A program made the position numbers and the translations under genes. 64,000 bases of DNA from Grammothele lineata (Eukaryota > Basidiomycota > Agaricomycetes > Polyporales > Polyporaceae), in the NCBI GenBank assembly GCA_002150815.3, contig NDFF03000180.1, positions 1-64,000 of the forward strand. Reading direction: 5' to 3'. The notes beneath the pieces were generated by a model. That model searched no databases, was not told where the DNA came from, and was given only the letters and a program-made list of their open reading frames with translations. Shown piece after piece: positions 1 through 11,499 of this stretch (the stretch's first letter is position 1; each line of letters opens with the position of its first letter).

Positions 1-344
1 AGCACCCGGCATAGTACTCGGTACGACTTATGCTCGCACTACTGGATAAGACCTGGGCCCTGCTGACGGAAATGGCGCAGATGTATCTCTCGGCCAACGA
101 CTCATCTGTTCTGCCAGGATGGTATGCCTCGCTACTCCCGCTGAAACGAGCGCGGGCTATACACGTGGGTTTTCTATAATGGTTGCTGGACATCGCTTCA
201 TTGCCTTTCGCTATCGTCGAAGCAACGAACGCGCTCAAGGTTTCTCGGACTCTCGGGTTCTCACGATGGTCATATCATATATGACCCAGTTCAAATGTCG
301 CCGGTCAAGACTGACATCCTGCTTCCTCCGCGTTTACAGACGTC
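1..344. other. Upstream region of first P450, no gene seen
   Basis: This is the left edge of the window. I see no coding stretch with P450 or other family character. It presumably holds the promoter of the P450 starting at 345; short AT-rich runs near 171-178 and 268-282 are the only TATA-like candidates and neither is convincing. An upstream gene may lie outside the window. Confidence 0.4.
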
Positions 345-2411
345 ATGCTTCCCGATACTCAAGCTCAAGGGTCGTTCCCCTGGGTTCCAGTACTTGTAGC
401 CTTAGTTGCCGTTGTGCTGGCCGGGGCAATCCAATCGCGGCGAGGTGCTCATCTTCCTCCGGGCCCACCTCAACTACCATTCATCGGCAATGCTCTCGAC
501 ATTCCGCGCAAGTCGCTCGGGCACGAATTTCAGCAGATGACAAAGACATATGGTATGTGTCACTCTCGACTCAGACAATTAGTCAACGTGACGAATTGCC
601 TCTGTACCAGGCGAAATCGTGTATCTGAACGCCATCGGACAAAGCCTTCTAGTTATAGGATCTCAGCGGGTCGCACGAGAACTTCTGGACAAGAGGTCAT
701 CAAACTACTCCGACAGGCCCCAGTCCATCATGATCAAGCTGTACGTACTCCATCATACCACTACTAATTCTCCTGTGACACTATTCGCCGTTCAGGTGCG
801 GACTCGATAGCAACGTTACCCTCAAAAATTACGGAAACCAGTGGCGCCTCCACCGTCGTCTGTTCCATCAATTCTTCAGCATCGAGGCCACTCCTAGCCA
901 CCAACCCGTGCAACTCGCTTACGCGCGGAGACTCACGTCCGCTCTTCTGCATTCCCCGCAGGATGCGATGCACCAACTCAAGTTGTAAGAGTTCGTTTCA
1001 TGTTGCTACGATAAAAACGCTCACGCGCACAATGTAGCATCTTGGCTACAATGTTATTACGCATCTCGTATGGCATCGACATCATGAAACCAGACGATAA
1101 GCATTTCGCCATGGTCGAGGAAATGACGACGGTTGGCGAGAACATCTCCGTCCCAGGTCGGTTCCCCGTGGAAGCCATTCCAAGCTTGATGTACCTGCCT
1201 TCCTGGTTCCCTGGAGGCGGGTTTAAGAAGTACGCGGCCGGCGCAAAGATCACGATCTTAAACTGCATAGATCAACTGTTCCAGACTTCAGTGGCCGGAT
1301 TGGTGTGTTAGCCCTCTTGTGATTGCCCTTGACGGTTGTTCTGATCAATTTCCTTTCTAGCGTACCGGAATTACGCGCGATTCGATGGTTAACCGGCTTC
1401 TCGAGAACGTTAGTCTAAGTGAAGTTGAAGCAGGAGAAGAACCCGATCTTGACACACTCGTCAAGAACCTGGCGATCACGACGTATGTTGGTAAGCGCCA
1501 CTCATCTACCATCTAATCTCGTATTCAACTTCCTATTGCAGCCGGGGCAGATACGGTAAGTTGCGCTGCTGTACGCGAACAATTCTCCGTAGCCGTTGCT
1601 GAGGATGTTGCAGACACATGCGGCAATGCAGGCCTTCTTTCTTGCCATGGCTATGTTTCCTGGTGTTCAGAAGAAAGCTCAGGGGGAGCTGGACCGTGTC
1701 ATAGGACACGATCGCCTACCTGAGTTTGAAGATCGAAACTCACCCCCATATATCAATGCGGTGCTCAAAGAAGTGCTGAGGTGGCATGTGCCCACCCCGA
1801 TCGGTCTACCTCATCGCACGACCCACGACGATGAATTCAATGGTTACCATATTCCGGCTGGGACGATTGTATTTGCGAACCTCTGGTACGTCTGAAACAG
1901 TTTTTCACCTTCATGATCTTCGTGCTGAAGATGTTCGTCACAGGGCTCTGGCTCGTGATCCTGCGGCCTACTCAGACCCGGACAGCTTCATGCCTGAACG
2001 TTTCTTGGACGCCGATGGAAACCTCGACCTAAGTAAAGCCGATCCCGCGGAGATCGTGTTCGGATTCGGTAGAAGGTAGTTAATCCTATGGAGTCGTCCT
2101 TTCATGTCCTCATCGCGCTCCCCCAGGTTGTGCCCTGGGCACTGGTTCGCCGAAGCGTCAATCTTCATCTTCATCGCGCATGTACTGCAAGCGTACGACA
2201 TACTGCCTCCAGTCGACGAACATGGCGCGCCTCGGGAGATTGTGCACAAGATGGAATCGTCAGGTGTCGTGTCGTGAGTACAGTAACACTATCGAAACGA
2301 ATGTCCTTTCTCATCAACGGCTCCAGGCACTGTGAAACCTACGACTACGTCATTAAACCTCGGTCCACACATGCGGAGCAATTGGTTGCGGAAGCTTGTC
2401 ATGGCGCATGA
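345..2411 (+). CDS. Cytochrome P450 monooxygenase, paralogue 1
   Basis: Microsomal class II P450 of roughly 510 residues, made from about ten exons. The ATG at 345 opens an N-terminal membrane anchor (FPWVPVLVALVAVVLAGAI) followed by the proline hinge LPPGPPQLP. The first intron is 553-610 and joins KTYG to GEIVYLNAIG. Further landmarks are the C-helix WRLHRR, the PSWFPGGGFKK segment, the I-helix oxygen-binding motif AGADTT (split over three exons), the K-helix ExxR in KEVLRW, the PERF motif, and the heme loop FGFGRR then LCPG with an intron between the two parts. The C-terminus reads YDYVIKPRS and ends at 2411. Frame is open throughout. Overall character resembles basidiomycete P450s often auto-annotated as O-methylsterigmatocystin oxidoreductase-like; the CYP family number and substrate cannot be given from sequence alone. 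It is the first of a head-to-tail set of paralogues sharing intron positions. Confidence 0.93.
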
Positions 2412-2680
2412 TCGACTGCGCAGAGAGGGACATTCAGTCGCCGGCGTACAATGAAACGCCGTCAGTGGCACTAGGCCCTGACGTGAACGAGCACGAGTTC
2501 TAGCTTTCGATATCGTTTCTGATGAATTCATTGTTCTGTAAATGACACGAAGCTATCTTCGCACGAATGTCATCGCGACGCTTCGTGCGCCGCTCTCCAT
2601 CCGCGACATCGGCCGTCACAAGCCGGACTTGAGCCTCAAGAAACGCACGGCTTACCCTCAAACTCAATGCTCTAGCGAGC

Positions 2681-2698
2681 TCCGTCGGAGCATAAATA
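2681..2698 (+). promoter_or_regulatory. Core promoter of P450 2: CGG palindrome plus TATA
   Basis: The nine-base palindrome TCCGTCGGA (2681-2689) directly abuts a TATA-like CATAAATA, about 45 bases before the ATG at 2737. Zn2Cys6 regulators bind paired CGG triplets, so this could be an operator; that role is inference. Confidence 0.4.
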
Positions 2699-2736
2699 CC
2701 GTTGTAGGCCGCTACTCAGGACCTCCATTTATCGTC

Positions 2737-4867
2737 ATGACTCTGACCGCTTTCACCGCGCAGCCGCTCTTTGCACTCAGCATTCTGACGGTAACAGCCG
2801 TCTTCGTGTGGAAGACGAGGGGTTGGGTCAACACCTCTGGATTTCCGCTTCCACCGGGGCCCAGGCCGCTTCCTATTCTAGGGAACATCCTCGACTTTCC
2901 TCGATCTCATTATGGCCCCAAACTCCACGCTCTGGCGCAGCGATATGGTGAGTAGTGTTTCCGTTCTCCGTTCGGATGATCCACTCTCAGGACACGATGC
3001 AGGCGACGTTATGTTCCTCAAGCTGTTCGGCCAGCCGGTGCTAGTGCTGGACTCATACGCCGCTGCCAACGAGCTGCTGGACAAGCGTTCGGCTATCTAC
3101 TCCGATCGTCCGGAGTCGATCATGGCTCAATTGTGAGTATCACACTTCGGCGTCGCGCTTTGTGAACTGAACCCACGGCCAACTTCCACAGGACAGGATA
3201 CGCCGATTGGGTGTTCGTAGGGATGAGATACGGGCCCAGATGGAGGGAGCGACGGCGCGCTTTCCAGCAGTCCTTCCACCCCGACGTCGTATCTCAATAC
3301 CATCCAACGCAGCTCCGGACTGCGCATGTACTATTGAAGAACTTGCTGGACTCTCCTGCCCAGTTCTCCTCCCACATCAGACGGTGCGTGAAAGCCTAGG
3401 TCGATATGGAGTTTGATCGTTTCCTGTATTCTCGGCAGACTACAATGTACTAACAACCACTATGTTCAAGGACATTCGCGATGACGGTTATGAGTGCAGT
3501 TTACGGTATAGACTTGACCGAGGGCGAAGAAGAATGTTTCCAGATGGGCGAGACAATCACGCGTATCGGGACCGAGATGTTCACTCCGGGAGCGTTCCCC
3601 GTAGACTCTATCCCGGTGCTCCGATTCCTTCCTTCATGGTTTCCTGGAGTGAAGTTCAAGAAAATCGCCGCCGGGTGGAGGGCCCAGTCTGCGGCGTACC
3701 GAGACCGGTTGTACGCGATGGGTCTGAAGTCAATGGTACGCGTTGTTTCCCCCAGTTCACCAGTCAGCGCAACCTAACATACGCCCCTAGGCAGACGGAA
3801 AGGCCGCTGAGTCTCTCCTCAGCAAGATCCTGGGAGACGCTGCGAGCAAGGTTACAGAAGACACAATCTCGGCGGACCTGGAAGATATTGGAAGAAGTGT
3901 TGCTGCGACGGCGTATGGTGGTGCGTCGGTTTTAAGTCGAATATCCTCTCTGCGTTCCCGGCGGAACTTGACGCAGTTTGGTAGGTGCTACAGATACCGT
4001 CAGTGTGCTAGATGTTCAAAAATCTAGCACAGAATTTTCTAATGCATGAACGTCGCAGACTAATGCAATTGTGCACGCTTTCTTCCTCATTATGGCCATA
4101 CATGCTGACGCCCAGAAGGCAGCCCAAGAGGAGCTAGATGCCGTAATAGGCCACGAGAGGTTGCCGACATTCTCTGATCGCTCCTCCTTACCATACGTGA
4201 ATGCTCTACTGAAAGAGGTTATGCGCTGGCATGTCAGTTCCCCGATCGGTGTCGCCCATAGGTCTTCTGCCGATGACGTCTACGAAGGGCGTTTCATTCC
4301 CGCTGGGACACTGGTCATTCCGAACGCTTGGTACGTTCTAATAAGTCTCCTGCTGATAGACACAAGCTGACGGCACTAAACAGGGCGATGTCTCGCGATA
4401 GTGCTGCGTATCCCGACCCGGAGATCTTTACTCCAACGCGATTTCTTACGGCGGACGGCCAGCTGGATCCGAACGTCAGGGATCCTATGCGGTTTGTGCC
4501 GGGCTTCGGAAGAAGGTAAGTCATACGCCTCCCGGTACTCCTTACAACATTGAACATTCTCCCAGGATTTGTCCAGGCCTCCACTTCGCAGATGCAACCC
4601 TGTTCATTATCTTTGCTTCCGTCCTGCACGTATTCGACATCCTTCCTCCTCTGAAGGAGGATGGCTTACCGGTTGCAATGGAGATGAAAGTAGACGTCCG
4701 CGGGTTGACTGCGTAAGTTGCTCACAGCTATGTTGGAATTGCAGTTGTCTCAAAACTGAGGTGGATCTCCCGTGTATAGTCGCCCAATTCCGTTCGAGTG
4801 TATTGTTCAGCCGCGTGCAGTGTGGGCTACAGACTTGATTCGATCTGTTGCAGATTCTGGGGTGTAA
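2737..4867 (+). CDS. Cytochrome P450 monooxygenase, paralogue 2
   Basis: Same family and same intron layout as the gene at 345, about 500 residues. The ATG at 2737 gives a hydrophobic anchor (LFALSILTVTAVFVW) and the hinge LPPGPRPLPILGN. Visible motifs: KRSAIYSDRP, the C-helix WRERRR, PSWFPGVKFKK, I-helix GATDTT, K-helix KEVMRW (ExxR) and heme loop PGFGRR/ICPG, again split by an intron. The residue that is Phe in the canonical FxxGxRxCxG signature is Pro here. The last exon reads RPIPFECIVQPRAVW and stops at 4867; it lacks the YDYV segment seen in several paralogues. The reading frame is intact. It lies 325 bp downstream of the first P450 in the same direction, consistent with tandem duplication followed by divergence. 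Confidence 0.92.
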
Positions 4868-5344
4868 TGGTGGCCTTTCTAGCTGTATCTAGTTTGAAAA
4901 GCACGTACGCTCTGAGAAGATGGGGCTGCGTGCTGGTCATTAAGTAGGCGCTGCGACTCACTTTCAAAGTGAACCGGCTCAAGTCGAGCCGAGCCGAGAC
5001 AGGCGTCTAATGATGACGACACGTGCCGCCTTCCTACCCTATTGCCAAGAGACTCGAAAGAGCCAGGCTCGACACGTCCAGTTTGCAAGTGAAACGACAT
5101 TCCGTCCGACCGATGAAACGACCGACCGAAGGTTGGCCATCTCTCAGCACACATTTGAAGTGATGTGGGCGACTAAATTTACAAACCCTACATGAAGATG
5201 ACTCATCGCAGGCCCACGAGTCATCGAAGCAGTGTGGGACTTTCGCTAAATCGCCGTACAATATCAGGCCTGAGGACGAGCTGCACTACACGCTACTCTG
5301 ACGGTTTCCTCTTCCTTTAACGTCCAACACGCCTTCAAATATCT
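4868..5344. other. Intergenic, P450 2 to MFS transporter
   Basis: About 480 bases with no supported gene. It should contain the terminator of the P450 and the promoter of the transporter. I see no clear TATA box and no repeat. Confidence 0.4.
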
Positions 5345-7155
5345 ATGGATCCTCCCGTTGATGAGACGAGTCCTCTCCTTGGGAGGAGCTCAGATGACGA
5401 CGCTGCATTGCCCAAGAAAACTCCTCTGCCGAGGTTGCAGCTCGGCGTGTTGATGCTGGTGCATGTAGCTGAACCTATGACAGCTTATTGCATTTTCCCA
5501 TTCATCAATCAGGTGCGCACTGGGGCCTTTCAGCTGCGAGCATCTTAAATGACTGTTTCGATCAGCTCGTCAGGGAGCTCGACATCACTCACGGCGATGA
5601 AAAGAAGGTCGGATACTACGTTGGACTCATTGTCAGTTCATAGTTTTATTACGGGAAAGTATATATCTAACGTATACGGTGCTCTAGGAATCAATATTCT
5701 TCGTGACACAGGCAATGTTTGTGATGCAATGGGGGCGGCTCTCAGACCACATCGGTCGCAAGCCGGTACTCATGATTGGTCTCGGAGGCCTTGTGATCTC
5801 ATTACTATGCTTCGGATTGTCTCGTACGTTTTGGGGTCTTGTCGTGAGGTATGTTCCCCCGTAGTCTTCGATCGGCGTTCTCTTATCTATGTTCATTTCA
5901 GCCGTAGTATAGTCGGTTTGCTCAATGGCAATGCTGGAGTTGTAAAGAGCGTGATGGGCGGTGAGCACTTCGCTTGCGTGAATTGACATGTCTGATATTC
6001 TCTCAGAGATCACGGATTCCACCAACATGGCCCAAGGGTTCTCAATGATCCCGGTAGCCTGGTCCATAGGTAGCACAATCGCGTAAGCCGTGACACCCTT
6101 AGGACTGTAAATATGCTGCCCATCTAAAACTTCTGTTGGCAGACCTCTCATCGGCGGACAGCTGGCGCGACCGCAGGATAGGTGGCCAACAGTTTTCACG
6201 CACCATTTCTGGTCAACGTTTCCGTACTTCCTCCCCTGCGCTGTGTCTGCCGCCTACGCAGCAGCAGCTTTCGTCTTGGTCGCATTCTTCCTGAAGGAGG
6301 TTTGTGAACTCCATCCACGCATACTGTTCATAACGCGCTGAGACCACGTCACAGACGCTACCGAGACGTCGGCGCCTAGAATCCTCCCTGGCCTCTGACG
6401 ATCCCTCCCATCCAGATGAAGACGCTCCTCCGCCCCTCCGAAGCATCTTAACCCGGCCTGTCGTCCTCTCCATCACTTGCTACGTCGCGCTAGGCTTCAT
6501 CGACGTCGCCTTCATGGCCCTGTTCCCTCTCTTCTGCGCTACCCCTACAGCGCTCGGCGGGCTCGGCCTCGACCCCGCGCGGATCGGCGCGGCGCTCGGC
6601 GCGTTCGGGCTCTGCGATGGCCTGTTCCAGGGCCTCGTCTTCCCCCGCGCGGTCGACCGCCTGGGCGTTAAGCGCGTCCTACAGATCTCGATGAGCATGT
6701 TCGTACCAATGTACGCGCTCTTTCCTCTCATGAGCGCGCTCGCGCGCGGGCGTGAAGTCGCGCCAGACGCGATTTGGGCGCTCATCGTGCTGCAGTTCGC
6801 GCTGGCGTGCGTGATGGACATGGCGTATGGTGCGTCGACCCATCTGGTTCTTCTTCAACGCTTTTCTAATGCCATAGTCGCTTCAGGTTCCGCGTTCATG
6901 GTCGTCCGGTCCGCGGCGCCCAGCGACCGCTCTCTCGGCGCAGTGAACGGCCTCGCGCAATTCACTGTGGCCGTGATGCGCGCGATCGCGCCTGCCGCCT
7001 CGACGTCGCTCTTCGCATCTTCGCTAGAGTACAACTGGCTGGGTGGTAACGCGGTGTACGTGATATTCATCGCGCTCAGCGTCGGCGTCGCATTCTCCGC
7101 GCACCCTCTTCCGCCGTCTGGGACGTGGCCGAAGAAGGGACAGATCAGGGACTAA
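5345..7155 (+). CDS. MFS transporter (DHA1-type, 12 TM)
   Basis: Major facilitator superfamily transporter of about 490 residues. The N-terminal segment MDPPVDETSPLL carries acidic residues and precedes TM1 (LGVLMLVHVAEPMTAYCIF). The loop 2-3 signature (motif A) is present as WGRLSDHIGRKP in exon 3. Next come GLLNGNAGVVKS and a D-x-TN motif, then PLIGGQLARPQDR and FPYFLPC, which are typical of fungal drug:H+ antiporter-like and YCR023C-like carriers. A charged central loop separates two six-helix halves. Exon 1 is 5345-5512, exon 2 5566-5631, and at least five more introns follow, one after GSTIA, one after FFLKE and one after DMAYG. The frame is intact to the TGA at 7155. Its position between P450 genes and beside a Zn2Cys6 regulator suggests export of a pathway product or of a toxic substrate, but the cargo is unknown. 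Confidence 0.92.
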
Positions 7156-7417
7156 CACCGATGTTGAACGGTTCATGATTCAGCGTCCTTGGTATAATAC
7201 TCTACAAAAAAGGGATTGAGAGCGCTGCTAGTCTTCGTCCCCCAGTGTATATCTATCATAGACATGCCACGTATAGATATCGCCGCGTCTATCATGTCTG
7301 TTGGCTAGGTGTTCCCATAGCCCGTACCGCCACTGTTGTCGAACATCCCGCTCCATTCGTCCCACCTACGACTCCTGTTTCAGCGCTTTGTGTCCTAGAC
7401 AGTTGGAATGCGCACAC

Positions 7418-10400
7418 TCACCCGTGGAAGACCTGCGGCTGCCCCGACGCCCACCATGCCATCATGTCATCTACGAACGCAAAATCGGGTACTCCTGATC
7501 CGCCTTCAAAGTTCATATCCGCCTGCATGGGCCCTTCTCCCATGCCTGTTCCGGGCATTGGGGCGAACTGCGGGAACGCTCCTTCTTGTCCGAAGTGGAG
7601 CATGGGGCCGCCGCCTACGCCAAAGTCCATCGCGTTCCCACCTTCTTGCGTCGTCATGGGATGCAGCAGTGGGTCTTCCTGTGGCGCGGTATCGGGGTGC
7701 ATTTGCGGCTGCGGATGGACGAGCTCTCTTGCGCTGCTCGGGAGCGTGGACGACGTGCCTTCTCCCGGTAGTAGCTGTACGACGACAGGATGTCTCTCGC
7801 AAGAGGGCCCTGCCTGGTTCGTCTGCGCGCTTTCAGGGACGGAGGCGGGGGTGAGTGCGTGGGATCCCGAGGGTAGGGACGAAGGCGTCGATTGGCCTTC
7901 TGCCCGTCGACGCGGGAGACCCGAGGGATTCGCTCCTTCCATTAGGTCTTCGAGGATGTTGCTAAGGAGCTATGTAAGTACCTTGTTCTATGCGCGTCAT
8001 ATGCGCGCCACGAAGGAATGGCTCACGCACCATGCAGGGTCGGCGACATTGTTCCTGGAATTCCGGAAACGGTATAGGGGACGAGGCGTGAGCAGTGATT
8101 GCGAGTCGTGAGTGAGGCGTTTGGAGCTTTACAGAGAATATATGTACGCACTCGTTGCGCACCGTACGCATCATCGTGAGACATTTCTGCACGAGTGTAA
8201 GCTCTCGCTGTATGCCGCTGATGGGGCGGGCCGCGCGACGCTCGCTCCAGATGTTGAACATGAGAAGCAGTCCCGCCATGAACAAGATTCCCTACAGCAT
8301 ACAACCGAGTCAATGCGTGCAGGAGGGGTAATATGGCACGTGACTTACGATCTGTCTGAACGGCACGACTCCTGTGCGGTTGTAGAGCACATCCGCGACT
8401 TGGATACACGCGCGAGCCGCGTTCGTGCAGATCACGAGCGAGGGGAACTGTGAAGGGGTGCCTGACGCGACAAAGGGTCGATGGACGGCGATCTGGAAGT
8501 TGTGGAAGTATGCGAACAGCGTCGCGGACTGCGTTAGGAAGAATTCGTCTTCGCGATTCGGGTCCCAACGGACTGTGTCATTCAAGTAGGCCCAGGTTAG
8601 AATGTGCAGGAAAGGATCGTAAGATAGAACTCACGATGAGCGGGGAGTGTGTCCGCCCAGTTATTGAGCGCGGAGTCGAGCTCTGTTACCACACGAAGCT
8701 TGTACTCTCTATCGGAAGAGGGAGACTCTGACTGGGGTCCATTCACACACAGCTGCGAGACCAAGACTGTCAGATCTTCCTCAAATAAGAATGAGTGAAT
8801 ACTTACAAGTTCTCGATGGGCAATCGAAAGTATCTGGCACAGGCGGATGAGGCAGTTCAACGCAGTGATCTTCGAAGGCTTGTCGGGAGGCTGGCAGGGA
8901 GACAGCTTGCCGTCTGATATGGTCCAATACTCGTCATCGCATTCGACCGGAAGACTAACGTCGATGCTAACTTAGGGGTAAGCTGACGAATCATGATGGA
9001 AGCAGCGCACGTACTCCGCGTTATGTATGCAAATCGGCCTTCCGAGTCCGTACGCGCTGATACAGTCTAATATGACCAGGATCCTGCAGACCACGTCAAT
9101 CCAGCGGTTCCAGCGTAGGGCAAGGACAATCGAACTTGCCAAAAAGCGCGCTTCCAAAGCTCTTCCTCTGCTGTGGGCTTGGCGCTGTACATGTGTTTAC
9201 GGTGTGCCCCAACGTCAATCGCCGCACGTATCGCCATCCCCATTACAGGGAAAGCCGCATGAGGGGAATTCGTCCCTTGTAGGAAGTACGCTATCAGCTG
9301 TGCGGAGGAAAGTATTAAGTGACGCCACGAAGAATGAAGTCAAAAGACACCCATACCGCATAGGTCTGGAGGTGATACAACTGCACAGGCGCGAACGATA
9401 TTTTGCAGACCGACTCGACCTGCTTGAACCACTTCCATCCTGCCGATAAGGGGTCATCGTATCCGTCGAGTAGGACTCGAGGGTCTTCTGAGTAGCGAGA
9501 ACCATTCGCGCAGACTAGAAGCAACGTCGCCCCGAATCCTCCGTTACGCAGATGCAAGCCCGTACTGATCGATTTCTTGAATATAGGCTCGTGCAGTAGG
9601 GGCATATGATCATTGACCCGGCGAAAGAATAATTCCACTAGGGAATCTATGAGGTCGTCAGGAGGGAAGTCCGTGAAAAGAGGCATCTTGTCCTCAGTCG
9701 TATTCTTGACCCACTACCACAGATAGAACAACGGTGAGACTCTATTGGCTGAACTCCGATGACTGAACTCCCCAACTTACCGGCCGTGGAGCGTATTGCG
9801 ATGTACGTAGAGTCGGAGGCGGTTCATTGTTGGCCCGGAAGAACTGCTCCTGTATGGTTTTGACACCCCGCATGAGAACGGCAGTGCCGTACTTGCCATG
9901 GTAGCGATATGTGGGAACGTCAATGGATAGCTTGCGCAGACCCTCGGTAAGGCCTTCGCTTTCGTCGGTGGTGAAGGGAGACGTGAGTCCTTTGTCTGCG
10001 TCGCCCTTGACAGTGGTTCTTAGAGTAATACTAGGACGCGTGTGGTCATCTCCCGCTCTGGTGAAGGGCGAACTCGCGTGGGAGTGTGGGCTATCGCCTT
10101 GATCAAGCTCGGCATCGCGCAGCTCGGGATGCAGCTAGGACCGGGAGTGAGTTTGGAGACACACCTCTTCGTGGAGATACATACCTCGTGTAGCAACTTC
10201 TCGATACGCTCGAGGCGCTCCTCAAGATTCTCGACATAGCTAGACCGTGGAGGTTGGACGAACTTCGTTTCGAAGAGATACGCCACTCAACGTACCTTCG
10301 GGGATATGTGGACTTCTACAACGAAACGAGTGAGCATATGTTGCTCTAGCAGTGGAAGAGTCTTCGCTCACCTGCAATGCGTGGTTGTAGGTACATTCCT

Positions 10401-10663
10401 GGTTGCGAGACTGGCATCTGGAGCATCGGCTGCCGTCGACACCGTCACCTGACAGTGCAATAAGCACCTAGGCAGAGGTCATAGTAGAATCTCCATCGTC
10501 CTCCTACTCACACCGAACTAGGCAACGACTATTTCAGTGCTCTGAAGATTCCCCCGAAAAAGACGGACTTACGTTTTCGCGATCTGCAAGCGTCGCAAGC
10601 GCGTTGCAGCTTGCGCTTTTTGCCGGCTTGAGACTGGACAGCGTCGTCTTCCCCGGAGGACAT
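7418..10663 (-). CDS. Zn2Cys6 transcription factor with fungal-specific TF domain
   Basis: Nuclear regulator, likely 700-800 residues, on the - strand. The ATG at 10663 begins a basic leader (GKKRKLQRACDACRSRK). The binuclear zinc cluster C-x2-C-x6-C-x7-C-x2-C-x6-C is complete only if exon 1 (10663-10573), a 6-nt exon (10517-10512) and exon 3 (10448-10372) are joined. A 20-nt exon (10315-10296) and the exon at 10239-10185 then give the dimerisation coiled coil SYVENLEERLERIEKLLHE. The middle region matches the PF04082 fungal-specific domain: ELFFRRVNDHMPLLHEP, KRAFWILVILDCISAYGLG (across a GC-AG intron at 9139-9084), PAHLRWDPNRE and HNFQIAVHRPF. The C-terminal tail is Gln/Pro-rich and ends DDMMAWW then a stop at 7418. 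Splicing between about 8200 and 7950 is uncertain. It is divergent from the P450 at 11500 and is the natural candidate for a cluster-specific activator. Confidence 0.88.
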
Positions 10664-11418
10664 GTCAAGGAATCGAGGAGTTCTGGAAGGGGGATATGCG
10701 GCAAATTTCTTAGGCGCAAGGCTTTAAAGGGTCAAGCCGAGGACCCGTCGAGGACCGTCGCAGCGGAGGCAGTGGTCTTGAGGTCTTGAATCCTGACTTC
10801 TCAGAACGACGCAGCCGCAAGCCCCTGAGCTTCTCCCTGTGCCGCAGCTCTTCCACACCGTTTATCAAGCGTACAGTGCGTCCTAGAAATGATGATTGTG
10901 AGCAAAGTCCGCGCGCTGAGTGTAGATCGTGCTGCGAGCGGTGCTGGTGCCTTGTGAACATGCAGCGCGTGTCATCCCGCAGTTGTCATCGCCTCCGGGA
11001 AGGTTGGCCCAGTGCCCACAGCCACAGGCGGAGATTCAATATTCAATCCGCGGACGAGACGTCTTTGCTAAATCAGGAAAGCTGATCTTCCGATCACGGC
11101 GCCTAATTTATGTCCTCCTCGACCACATCAATGACCAATTCCCGCCAGCACGAGACGTACGCGTTGCTGCATGCTGTTTATCACAATAGTGACTTACCGT
11201 TGCATGAAGCGGTCGTTATAGCACTAGTATGTTTTCACATACCCTTGCCGTGTCGATAGTGCATCCCTGACATGTTCAACAGATGTTGCCATACTCGCAG
11301 GTGTCAGGGAGTGGAGTCGCCATGAGAGAGTTCTCCTCCTGGACCCGACACATGTCTGCTCTACCTCGAATGCTGTATTTGAAACCTACTTCTCTTGACG
11401 ATAGTGAATGTGATCGAG
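10664..11418. other. Divergent intergenic region, TF to P450 3
   Basis: About 750 bases between the ATG of the transcription factor (leftward) and the promoter of P450 3 (rightward). No gene is supported. It should hold both promoters and is a likely place for autoregulatory sites, though I see no single convincing operator here. Confidence 0.4.
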
Positions 11419-11446
11419 TCGGACCGATCACGAGGCCCTCTATAAA
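11419..11446 (+). promoter_or_regulatory. P450 3 core promoter: TCGGACCGA palindrome and TATAAA
   Basis: The palindrome TCGGACCGA (11419-11427, inverted CGG with one-base spacer) precedes TATAAA at 11441-11446, which is 54 bases before the ATG at 11500. The TATA assignment is fairly secure; the palindrome as a zinc-cluster site is inference. Confidence 0.5.
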
Positions 11447-11499
11447 GCCCGAAGGCATGTCCTTGCCTGAGGTGGAACTCGGAACGCACCCTACCCTCC

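Noticed and set aside
11025..11385. Similar peptides in opposite orientation (IQYSIRGRD on + near 11040, FKYSIRGRADM on - near 11370), suggesting an inverted repeat in the P450 3 upstream region
   Set aside because: Nucleotide similarity is short and imperfect; not enough to call a repeat.
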